Source: CAVYGB01 sp046734815
GTDB lineage: Bacteria > Myxococcota_A > Polyangia > Fen-1088
Assembly (NCBI GenBank): GCA_046734815.1
Contig: JBKPRZ010000170.1
Location: forward strand, 1 to 5,698
Length of the DNA: 5,698 nt
Reading direction: 5' to 3'
In this document: positions 1 to 5,579 of the stretch, one piece after another
How the letters are laid out: every line of letters starts with the position of its first letter
Numbering within the stretch: the first letter of the stretch is position 1
Translations under genes and position numbers: made by a program
Notes under the pieces: generated by a model
The model's input: only the letters and a program-made list of their open reading frames with translations
The model's database searches: none
What the model was told of the DNA's origin: nothing

Positions 1-1435
1 ATCCGGGCGACACCAGCACGCCCACCACCTGCGCACCCATGGCGGGCGTCGGGCACATGCTGGCGCTGCCGAGGCTCAGCGCCACGAAGACGCCCTTGGC
101 GGTGGGGTAGCTGGTCGGGGCGGTGAAGCCGGAGCTGCCGGGCTGGAAGTCGACCAGCTGGCCGCCCATCCCGCCCAGGTTCTTGGCGTCGAGGAAATAC
201 ATGTGGCCGGTCTTGGCGGTGGCGACCACCAGGCTCGACGGCGTGGCCCCCGGCACGTTGATGACGATGGGGCTGCTGGAACCGAAGTCGGCGTCGGACG
301 CGTCCATCTGCGCCCAGGCCGCCGGGTAGAACTGGTTCTGCGGGGTGCGGTTCAAGGTGGCCATTCCGGTCACGCGCACCACCTCCTCGCTGTCCGCGTG
401 GGCGCCACCGCCGCGGGTGCGGTTGCCGGTGGTCGCGAACACGCCGTCACCGTCGGAGGCCATGCCCCCCGCCGCCCAGATCGCCTCGCCGACCCCGCCG
501 GTGGCCCAGCCGGACACCTTGCTGGGGTCCTTGATGTCGATGGCGACGACCCGCCCGTGGTAGTCGCCGCAGTCGCCGACGTGCCCGCCGTAGGCCACGT
601 ACAGGATGCCCTTCACCAGCGAAAGCGCGCTGCGCGGATTGTGCGGCTGCGGATCGAAGCCCACCTTGCCGCTGACGTCGACGGGCCAGTTCGCACGTTC
701 GCTGCCGTCGTCCACCGACAGCGCGTGCACCTCCTGGCGGAGGATCTGGGTGGCGTTGCCGACCGCGGCCGACACGTAGATCGTGCGCGACTGCGCGTCG
801 ATCACCGGGGTGGCGATGGCGCCCAGCGGGTGGATGCCGCCGCAGCGGGCGTTGGGTCCGTTGGCGCCGGCCGGCGTGCCGACGTTCTTCTTCCAGACCT
901 CGGCGCCGGTGGTCTCGTCGAAAGCGAAGACGTCGTTGAGGTTGGTGACGACGAAGAACACGCCCTTGCCGCCGGGGCCGTTCTCGAGGAACAGCGGCGA
1001 GGCCCACATCTCGCCGGTGAACATGGCGCGGAAGTTGGTCTCGAGGACCATCTTGCCGGCCGCCGCCTTGGTGAGGCGCGGATCGATGAAGTGGCCGTCG
1101 CGCGAGGGGTTCTTGTTGCGCTCGAGCACGGAGGCCGACACGCCGGGGGGCAGGTTCGGCGGTGGCGTGTTCGGCGGTGGCGTGTTCGGCGGCGGCGTGT
1201 TCGGCGGTGGGTTGGTCACGGGGGGAGGAGTCGTCGGGCCCGCGCCACCGGCGCCGCCGGGGTTCGGCGGTGGGTTGCCGGGAGCGGGAGGCGGGGGATT
1301 GTTGCCCGGGGGCTTGCCCGCCGGGTTGGGAGGCGGGTTGGCGGGCGGCGTGCCGCCGGAGCCCGGCGTTCCTTTGCTGCTGCAGGCGGCGACGGCAAAC
1401 ACCAGGGCGAAGATCGACGCGTTCCGTGTGCTCAT
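1..1435 (-). CDS. PQQ-like beta-propeller repeat lipoprotein (C-terminus off the left edge)
   Basis: This gene reads leftward from an ATG at 1435-1433 and stays open for 478 codons to the window edge, so the C-terminus is missing. Residues 1-18 form a lipoprotein signal: Arg-4, a hydrophobic stretch (IFALVFAVAA) and a lipobox V-A-A-C with Cys-18 as the predicted lipidated residue. Residues 19-98 are a low-complexity Gly/Pro/Asn linker, including (PPPNT) repeats at 75-94. From about residue 128 onward, blades of the PQQ/quinoprotein-like propeller type repeat. The clearest is at 158-185, where a hydrophobic strand VFFVVTN is followed by DVFAFDETTGAEVWKK, the usual 'ALD-x-TG-x-x-xW' signature. 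Weaker copies lie near 206-245, 270-301 and 387-417. Cysteines 198, 289 and 461 could form disulphides, fitting an extracytoplasmic location. Such propellers often act as protein-binding scaffolds; I see no sign that it is a PQQ-dependent dehydrogenase. A strong Shine-Dalgarno at 1443-1449 fixes the start. Its exact role is unknown. Confidence 0.9.
   Translation of the reverse strand, partial: MSTRNASIFALVFAVAACSSKGTPGSGGTPPANPPPNPAGKPPGNNPPPPAPGNPPPNPGGAGGAGPTTPPPVTNPPPNTPPPNTPPPNTPPPNLPPGVSASVLERNKNPSRDGHFIDPRLTKAAAGKMVLETNFRAMFTGEMWASPLFLENGPGGKGVFFVVTNLNDVFAFDETTGAEVWKKNVGTPAGANGPNARCGGIHPLGAIATPVIDAQSRTIYVSAAVGNATQILRQEVHALSVDDGSERANWPVDVSGKVGFDPQPHNPRSALSLVKGILYVAYGGHVGDCGDYHGRVVAIDIKDPSKVSGWATGGVGEAIWAAGGMASDGDGVFATTGNRTRGGGAHADSEEVVRVTGMATLNRTPQNQFYPAAWAQMDASDADFGSSSPIVINVPGATPSSLVVATAKTGHMYFLDAKNLGGMGGQLVDFQPGSSGFTAPTSYPTAKGVFVALSLGSASMCPTPAMGAQVVGVLVSPG
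1154..1213 (-). repeat. Four tandem 15-bp repeats coding for (PPPNT)n
   Basis: On the plus strand the unit GTTCGGCGGTGGCGT occurs at 1154-1168 and exactly again at 1169-1183. A copy with one change (T to C) is at 1184-1198, and a fourth copy with a diverged end is at 1199-1213. Because 15 is a multiple of three, gain or loss of units would keep the reading frame and change only the length of the Pro-rich linker (residues 75-94) between the lipid anchor and the propeller. The nearly identical third positions suggest recent duplication by slippage. Confidence 0.85.
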
Positions 1436-1442
1436 GACGCAA

Positions 1443-1449
1443 CTCCTCC
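1443..1449 (-). promoter_or_regulatory. Ribosome binding site of the propeller lipoprotein
   Basis: On the minus strand this reads GGAGGAG, 7 nt before the ATG at 1435. It is the only textbook Shine-Dalgarno at proper spacing in the window, and it decides the start codon of the lipoprotein gene. Confidence 0.8.
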
Positions 1450-1578
1450 GGAGCCGCCGCAGACGATACCAGCAGGTGCGGCGGACCACGCGCGAATCTT
1501 CGGGCAGACGCGCGGGTGGGCGGACGTCCGCAGTGGATGACGCGCGTTTTTCGGGATGTTCCCCGACGGAAAGGGGAA

Positions 1579-1607
1579 ATCGTTCGCGCGGGTAAAAGCG
1601 ACGTCAA
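1579..1607 (-). promoter_or_regulatory. Weak sigma70-type promoter candidate for the propeller lipoprotein
   Basis: Reading leftward, TTGACG (1607-1602, five of six bases of the -35 consensus) is followed after 17 nt by AACGAT (1584-1579, three of six bases of the -10). It would give a leader of about 140 nt before the ATG at 1435. The -10 match is poor, so this is a candidate only. Confidence 0.25.
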
Positions 1608-1825
1608 AAGGCGATCTCGAAGGGCGAAGCAGGTTCCTTCTCCAATCATCGTGGCGTCGCGGGATCCTGGCGCCCGTTGCGCGGCCAGTACCCAGCGCAT
1701 ACCGAGAGCGCGCGAGTGTGCAGCCTGCGGCGGCCCATCGAGGCGCCGAGTGATACGGGTCGAGGGGCCTCCCGTTGCTCGTCGACTGCGTCCTGAGCGG
1801 ATCGGTTCTGCATTCTCCGGCGCGC

Positions 1826-1854
1826 TTGACAGACAGACATGAAAATCATATTCA
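1826..1854 (+). promoter_or_regulatory. Promoter-like AT-rich island (plus strand), candidate for the amidase gene
   Basis: TTGACA (1826-1831) is a perfect -35 hexamer. Possible -10 hexamers are CATATT (1847-1852, 15-nt spacer, four of six) and TATTCA (1849-1854, 17-nt spacer, three of six). The block 1826-1860 is by far the most AT-rich patch in the region and also carries short direct repeats: GACA three times from 1828, and TTCATC twice at 1851-1862. If used, it would leave a leader of about 300 nt before the amidase GTG at 2162. On the minus strand the same island contains TATGAT (1850-1845), five of six bases of a -10 box, so transcription could start in either direction. Confidence 0.4.
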
Positions 1855-2161
1855 TCTTCATCGCGGTGGCCATCCGACCCGGGGGTGGGTCGGAGGGTCG
1901 CCGGAGGGGAAGGGGTGGGCGGCGGCCGGGATCGCGCGGGTCGTCCGAACCGCCGCGAGATTCCAGCCGCCGCCGGGAGTGCCCAGCCCATTCGTAGCTG
2001 CCGCCCGGAATCAACCTTGCGGTACCACGCGGAGGCGGCGGCGGGGGTGGCGGTGCCACACGCGCGGGGCGACGCGGGCCTCGTCGGGCGGGCTGACCCC
2101 GCGGCTGGAACTGGGGCTGTGTGGGGTTGACGGCGGGGGCCGCCGGCGCGATACCGGGAGG

Positions 2162-3853
2162 GTGAACGGCAAGCTGGCGGTCTGTGTCCTGTGCGCGCTG
2201 GCGGCCCCGCAGCACCAGACCGGGCGGGTCCAGGCCTTCAGCGTGGTCGAGGCGAACATCGCGCAGCTGCGGGCGGCGATGGCGGAGGGGCGGATCACCT
2301 CGCGCGAGATCGTGCAGCAGTACCTCACCCGGATCGCGCTGTACGAGGACCGCCTGAACGCGGCCATCACCGTCAATCCGCGCGCGCTGGCCGAGGCGGA
2401 GGCGCGCGATCGCGAGCGGGCGCAGGGCAAGCGGCTGGGGCCGCTGCACGGGATCCCGATCGCGCTCAAGGACAACATCCACACCACCGACCTGCCCACC
2501 ACCGGCGGAGCGCTGGCCTTCGACGGGCTGGTGCCGCCCTACCCGGCCACCTTGACCCGCAACCTGCTGGAGGCGGGCGCGATCATCATCGCCAAGACCC
2601 AGATGACCGAGCTGGCCAACTGGGTGGCCAGCGGGATGCCCACCAACTACAACGCCCTTCACGGCTACGGTTTCAACCCGTACGACCCGCGCCGCGACCC
2701 CCGCCCGGCCACCTTCGACGGGCGGCCGGCGCTGGCCACCGGCGGCTCCAGCTCGGGCACCGGCACGGCGGCCAGCTTCTGGGCGGCCAACGTCGGCACC
2801 GAGACCTCGGGCTCGATCCTCAGCCCCAGCAACCAGTGCATGCTGGTGGGAATCAAGCCGACGGTGGGGCGGATCAGCCGGCACGGGGTCATCCCCATCA
2901 CCGCCGACCAGGACACGCCCGGGCCGCTGGCCCGCACCGTCGCCGACGCCGCCATCCTGCTGGGCGCTCTGGAAGGCGCGGCGCCGGATCCCGACGATCC
3001 GGCAACCAAGGCCTGCGCGCCCCCGCCCGGGCGCGACTACACCCGCTTTCTCGATCCCCACGGGCTGCAGGGCGCACGCATCGGCATCCCGCGCGCGTTC
3101 TACTACGACAAGGTGACCCCGCCCGGCGCCAAGGAAGCGCGCGGCGGGATGGATGCGGAGATCGCCAGGGTGATGGCCGAGGCGCTGGCGATCCTGCGCC
3201 GGCAGGGTGCGGTGCTGGTGGACCCCGCCGACATCCCCAGCGTGGTCAGCACCGACCCGGCCCGCAACGTGCTGCTGTGGCCGACCTGCGGCGGCCTGGA
3301 CAACGCCAAGGGCGCCGACGCCAGCTGCTCGATCGTCTTCAAGTACGGAATGAAGCGCGACTTCAATGCCTGGCTGGGCTCGCTGGGCGCGGCCGCCCCG
3401 GTCAAGACGTTGACCGAGCTGCGGCAGTGGAACGTGGCCCACCAGAAGGCGGGAGCGATCAAATACGGCCAGGCCAACCTCGACATCTCCGACGAGATGG
3501 ACGTCGAGATGGATCGCGCGCGGTACCGGACCGACCGGGCCCGGGACCTGCGCCTGGCCGGCGCCGAGGGCATCGACGCCGTGATGAAGCAGCATCGGCT
3601 GGACGCGCTGCTGTTTCCCGGCGGCAGCGGTGCGGGGATCGCCGCCAAGGCCGGCTACCCGACGGTGATCGTGCCGTTCGCGCTGGTCAAGAACGCCCCC
3701 ACCCCACCGTTCCCCGAGGGCTGGTCGGCGAAGCCGGCGCCCTTCGGCATCAGCTTCACCGGCCTGGCCTGCAGCGAGCCCCGCCTCATCGCGCTGGCCT
3801 ACGCCTTCGAGCAGGCCACCCACCGCCGGGTCCCGCCGCCCTCCACCCCCTGA
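2162..3853 (+). CDS. Exported amidase-signature hydrolase (peptide amidase-like)
   Basis: This is a 563-residue member of the amidase signature family, Ser-cisSer-Lys hydrolases that cleave carboxamides. The catalytic set is visible: Lys-103 in IALKDNIHT, the Ser-rich loop GGSSSGTG at 194-201 (the cis-Ser is one of Ser-196 to Ser-198), and nucleophile Ser-218 in GTETSGSIL. The N-terminal helical region (residues 26-75, SVVEANIAQLRAAMAEGRITS) and C-terminal ending (PFGISFTGLACSE, then AYAFEQATHRR) are typical, so the domain is complete. Residues 1-15 (Met-Asn-Gly-Lys, then LAVCVLCALAA) look like a short signal peptide, and similar exported amidases and peptide amidases have this layout; I infer a periplasmic or secreted enzyme. 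Substrate unknown: peptide C-terminal amides are possible, but GatA-like or aryl-amide activity is not excluded. The GTG start is the best in frame, but its GGGAGG abuts it with no spacer, so the start is uncertain. In-frame codons upstream look non-coding. It is divergent from the propeller lipoprotein. Confidence 0.9.
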   Translation: MNGKLAVCVLCALAAPQHQTGRVQAFSVVEANIAQLRAAMAEGRITSREIVQQYLTRIALYEDRLNAAITVNPRALAEAEARDRERAQGKRLGPLHGIPIALKDNIHTTDLPTTGGALAFDGLVPPYPATLTRNLLEAGAIIIAKTQMTELANWVASGMPTNYNALHGYGFNPYDPRRDPRPATFDGRPALATGGSSSGTGTAASFWAANVGTETSGSILSPSNQCMLVGIKPTVGRISRHGVIPITADQDTPGPLARTVADAAILLGALEGAAPDPDDPATKACAPPPGRDYTRFLDPHGLQGARIGIPRAFYYDKVTPPGAKEARGGMDAEIARVMAEALAILRRQGAVLVDPADIPSVVSTDPARNVLLWPTCGGLDNAKGADASCSIVFKYGMKRDFNAWLGSLGAAAPVKTLTELRQWNVAHQKAGAIKYGQANLDISDEMDVEMDRARYRTDRARDLRLAGAEGIDAVMKQHRLDALLFPGGSGAGIAAKAGYPTVIVPFALVKNAPTPPFPEGWSAKPAPFGISFTGLACSEPRLIALAYAFEQATHRRVPPPSTP

Positions 3854-3879
3854 TCGCCGCGGCGGCCGTCAGCTCGTCG

Positions 3880-3888
3880 TGATATACT
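3880..3888 (+). promoter_or_regulatory. Extended -10 promoter of the exonuclease gene
   Basis: TGATATACT combines a TGn extension (3880-3882) with TATACT (3883-3888), five of six bases of the -10 consensus. No -35 hexamer is visible about 17 nt upstream, which is tolerated by extended -10 promoters. The expected transcription start is about 3894-3897, only around 10 nt from the apparent beginning of the coding sequence. The amidase stop codon lies 27 nt upstream, so the exonuclease gene probably has its own promoter rather than depending on read-through. Confidence 0.6.
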
Positions 3889-3903
3889 GAACACCCATTC
3901 AGC
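3887..3903. promoter_or_regulatory. Putative LexA (SOS) box overlapping the -10 element
   Basis: The sequence CTGAACACCCATTCAGC has inverted CTGAA/TTCAG arms separated by 6 nt, that is CTG-N10-CAG, the spacing of the E. coli LexA box, and it is preceded by TA as in that consensus. From memory, the box described for Myxococcus xanthus LexA is CTRHAMRYBYGTTCAGS; this site fits at 16 of 17 positions, with A in place of G at position 11. It overlaps the last two bases of the -10 hexamer and the predicted transcription start, so bound repressor would block initiation. The downstream gene encodes a DnaQ-like exonuclease, which makes DNA-damage control plausible. The 5-bp arms alone could occur by chance; position and context are what raise confidence. 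Confidence 0.6.
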
Positions 3904-3905
3904 TC

Positions 3906-4781
3906 CTGCGTGCATCCTTCCAGCTGGTCCCCGGGGTCGGTCCGCGCCGCGAGCGACGGCTGTGGCAGGCGGGCATCACCGACTGGTCGCAGATCGAGGA
4001 GGCGCCCGCGGCCCTGCTGCCCTCGGCAATGAAGGAAACATTGCTGCCGGCAGCGGCGCGGGCCGAGGCGGCGCTGGCGACAGGCGCGCTGCCGGCGCTG
4101 GCGGCGGCGCTGCCGTCGGACGAGCGCTGGCGCCTTTACGGCGCGTTCGCCGACCGGGCGGTGTACCTGGACATCGAGGCGGACCTGGCCCTCCGCCACG
4201 ACGAGTGGGTTCCCACCTTCCCGACCGCCTGCGCCCCGGGCGAGGCGCGGCAGCGGCGCGCGCGGGCGGGCATCGCTGCCATCGGGCTGCTGGACGCGCG
4301 CGGCCCGCGGGTGCTGCTGCAGGGCCGCGACCTGGCCGAGGCGCCCGAGGCCATCCCGGGGTCCTGCCTGCTGGTCACCTTCAACGGTGGCTCGTTCGAT
4401 CTGCCCGCGCTCGAGCGCGCGTTTCCCGGCTGGCGGCGGCCGCCGGCGCACGTGGACCTGCGGCCGCTGCTGGCCCGCCTGGGCCTGCGGGGCGGGCTGA
4501 AGGCGATCGAGCAGCAGACGCGCGTGGGACGGCCCGGGCACCTGTGCGGCCTGCAGGACCAGGGCGTCGTCTGGCTGTGGCGGCGGGCGGTCGGCGGGGA
4601 CGCGCAGGCGCTGCGTCTGTTCGCGGAATACAACCTCTACGACGCCGTCAATTTGCGCCCGCTGATGTGCCTGGCCTACAACGGCCTGGCCGCTCGCACC
4701 GGCCTGCCCTTCCAGCCGCTGCCGGTGCCGGAACGCGGTGACGTCCTGTACGACGTGTCCAGGCTGCTGCTCGCGCTGTGA
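3906..4781 (+). CDS. YprB-type RNase H-like (DnaQ-fold) 3'-5' exonuclease with HhH-like N-terminus, non-canonical start
   Basis: The product, 291 residues from the chosen start, belongs to the RNase_H_2/YprB family of DnaQ-fold nucleases. Exonuclease motifs are visible: Exo I Asp-89-Ile-Glu-91 in YLDIEADL, Exo II FNGGSFD at 159-165, a conserved HVDLRPLL around 182-189 followed by LGLRGGLKAIE, and Exo III YNLYDAVNLRPL from 242 with Asp-246. Two-metal cleavage of DNA or RNA is expected; the substrate is unknown. The first ATG (4029) would remove 41 residues containing LVPGVGPRRERRLWQAGITDW, a helix-hairpin-helix-like element usually present at the N-terminus of these proteins. An in-frame TGA at 3888 closes the frame, and between it and 4029 there is no ATG, GTG or TTG. 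CTG at 3906 (giving MRASFQLVPGVG) or ATT at 3897 are the possible starts; I chose CTG by fit to family N-termini. No Shine-Dalgarno is visible. The promoter and LexA-like box lie immediately upstream. The alternative, an ATG-4029 start, would yield 250 residues. Confidence 0.85.
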   Translation: MRASFQLVPGVGPRRERRLWQAGITDWSQIEEAPAALLPSAMKETLLPAAARAEAALATGALPALAAALPSDERWRLYGAFADRAVYLDIEADLALRHDEWVPTFPTACAPGEARQRRARAGIAAIGLLDARGPRVLLQGRDLAEAPEAIPGSCLLVTFNGGSFDLPALERAFPGWRRPPAHVDLRPLLARLGLRGGLKAIEQQTRVGRPGHLCGLQDQGVVWLWRRAVGGDAQALRLFAEYNLYDAVNLRPLMCLAYNGLAARTGLPFQPLPVPERGDVLYDVSRLLLAL

Positions 4782-4822
4782 AGGCGACCGCCCGCCGCGC
4801 CGACGAAGCTGCGCCCGACGAT

Positions 4823-4849
4823 CCGACAGGCAGGCCCATACTCTATCCT
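4823..4849 (+). promoter_or_regulatory. Weak promoter candidate before the methyltransferase ATG
   Basis: CCGACA (4823-4828) and TATCCT (4844-4849), separated by 15 nt, lie in the slightly AT-richer gap after the exonuclease stop. Start of transcription would fall near 4856, only a few bases before the ATG at 4859. The spacer is short and the -35 match partial, so co-transcription with the exonuclease gene is at least as likely. Confidence 0.25.
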
Positions 4850-4858
4850 TGGTGCCCG

Positions 4859-5470
4859 ATGCCCCGCGCCAGCCGTCAGCCGCAGACCGATGCCATCACC
4901 AGTGACCGCGCTTTCGACCGGGTGTACCCGGCGGCGATCCGGTTCCTGTCGCGCCAGCACTGGACGCCGGTGCGGGTGGCGCGGCGGGCGGCGCAGCTGC
5001 TGGGCCAGGCGCAGGCGCGCGCCATCTTGGACATCGGGTCGGGGCCGGGCAAGTTCTGCATCGTGGGGGCGCTGAGCACCGGGGCCTCGTTCACCGGCGT
5101 CGAGCGCCGGGCCCACCTGGTGGACGCCGCGCGGGCGGCGGCGGCCCAGCTGGGCGCCCGGCGCGCGCGCTTCGTGCGGGCCGATTTCCTGGACTTCGAC
5201 TTCCAGCCCTTCGACGGGTTTTACCTGTTCAATCCTTTCTTCGAGCAGCTGGGCGACCGCAAGATGATCCCGATCGACGGACGGGGCGAGCGGTCGCGGC
5301 GGCTGTACCAGCGCTACGTGATGGCAATCGAGCAGAAGCTGGCCGCCGCCGCGGCCGGCACCGCCGTGGTCACCTATTACGGATTCGGCGGCATCTTGCC
5401 GGCCGGGTACACCCAGCTGCACGAGGAGCGGGCCGGCGGCGACTGGCTGGTCCTGTGGAAAAAAGCCTGA
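4859..5470 (+). CDS. Class I SAM-dependent methyltransferase, substrate unknown
   Basis: The 203-residue product has a Rossmann-fold methyltransferase core. Motif I is AILDIGSGPGKFC at 56-67 (the SAM-binding glycine loop), the acidic residue ending strand 2 is Glu-82 in FTGVERR, a further acidic segment VRADFLDFDF spans 106-115, and FYLFNPF at 121-127 occupies the motif IV position where N-methyltransferases carry an NPP(Y/F)-like sequence. The N-terminal FDRVYPAAIRFLSRQHWTPVRVA (about 19-41) precedes the core, and the protein ends in a usual beta strand WLVLWKK. No membrane segment or signal peptide is seen, so it is cytoplasmic. Start choice: ATG 4859 leaves 18 residues before FDRVYP and has no visible Shine-Dalgarno. 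A GTG at 4778 overlaps the exonuclease stop (GTGA) and would give 230 residues, but the extra segment looks non-coding. Same direction as the exonuclease and only 77 bp away, so probably an operon partner. The substrate (small molecule, protein or nucleic acid) cannot be read from the sequence. Confidence 0.85.
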   Translation: MPRASRQPQTDAITSDRAFDRVYPAAIRFLSRQHWTPVRVARRAAQLLGQAQARAILDIGSGPGKFCIVGALSTGASFTGVERRAHLVDAARAAAAQLGARRARFVRADFLDFDFQPFDGFYLFNPFFEQLGDRKMIPIDGRGERSRRLYQRYVMAIEQKLAAAAAGTAVVTYYGFGGILPAGYTQLHEERAGGDWLVLWKKA

Positions 5471-5545
5471 TGCGCGGGCGCTTACCACATCTTGCCAAGC
5501 CGGCAGTGACGGATTGCATCCGGTGGGGGGAGGTAAAAAGTCATA

Positions 5546-5573
5546 TTGACCGATTCCCAGGGCCCGATACGGT
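5546..5573 (+). promoter_or_regulatory. Candidate promoter of the right-edge lipoprotein gene
   Basis: TTGACC (5546-5551, five of six bases of the -35) is followed after 16 nt by TACGGT (5568-5573, three of six bases of the -10, keeping the T-A and final T). Transcription would start at about 5580, the A of the lipoprotein ATG, implying a leaderless or nearly leaderless message. The weak -10 limits confidence. Confidence 0.4.
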
Positions 5574-5579
5574 CGCGTC

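Larger units (their letters stand above)
1436..2161. other. Divergent intergenic region, no convincing gene
   Basis: This stretch of about 726 bp separates the minus-strand lipoprotein gene from the plus-strand amidase gene. Open frames cross it on both strands, but their translations are Arg/Gly/Pro-rich with no recognisable domain, as expected of non-coding very GC-rich DNA. Contents I can point to: the lipoprotein Shine-Dalgarno (1443-1449), a 12-bp perfect palindrome GCGGACGTCCGC (1520-1531), a weak minus-strand promoter candidate (1579-1607), an AT-rich island with promoter-like elements on both strands (1826-1860) and a cluster of G-runs (1881-1919). I found no tRNA-like cloverleaf and no clear terminator. 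It is long for a simple divergent promoter region, so a small RNA or a degraded gene cannot be excluded. Confidence 0.6.

Noticed and set aside
1154..1213. Could the tandem repeats be a CRISPR-like array?
   Set aside because: The units are directly adjacent without spacers, 15 bp long and in frame within a coding sequence.
1..1435. Annotation as a PQQ-dependent dehydrogenase
   Set aside because: Only generic propeller blades are visible. There is a lipid anchor and linker, and no PQQ- or calcium-binding catalytic motifs were recognised in the visible part.
203..1540. Plus-strand open frame of 445 codons opposite the lipoprotein
   Set aside because: The translation is repetitive Val/Gly/Arg/Ala-rich with no family signature. 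It is the antisense shadow of a well-supported gene.
1559..1578. Hairpin TTCCCC / GGGGAA with 8-nt loop
   Set aside because: The 6-bp stem lacks a following T-tract on either strand and lies upstream of both flanking genes, so it is not a convincing terminator.
447..1991. Long minus-strand open frame of 514 codons
   Set aside because: It overlaps the propeller lipoprotein in another frame on the same strand. Its translation is Arg/Pro/Gln-rich without any domain, and it is a by-product of high GC. The lipoprotein frame has the signal peptide, lipobox and propeller motifs.
1646..3823. 725-codon minus-strand open frame antisense to the amidase
   Set aside because: It is composed of Gly/Arg/Ala/Val-rich sequence with no motif, and it runs from intergenic DNA through the whole amidase. 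Typical mirror frame of GC-rich coding DNA.
3855..3864. Palindrome CGCCGCGGCG just after the amidase stop
   Set aside because: It has no loop and no T-tract, and is expected often in such GC-rich sequence.
2191..3882. 563-codon plus-strand open frame overlapping the amidase
   Set aside because: It is the +1-shifted shadow of the amidase gene, Arg/Gly-rich, and lacks the amidase motifs that are intact in the real frame.
5510..5522. Hairpin CGGAT-TGC-ATCCG after the methyltransferase
   Set aside because: It has only a 5-bp stem and is followed by a G-rich run rather than T's, so I did not annotate a terminator.
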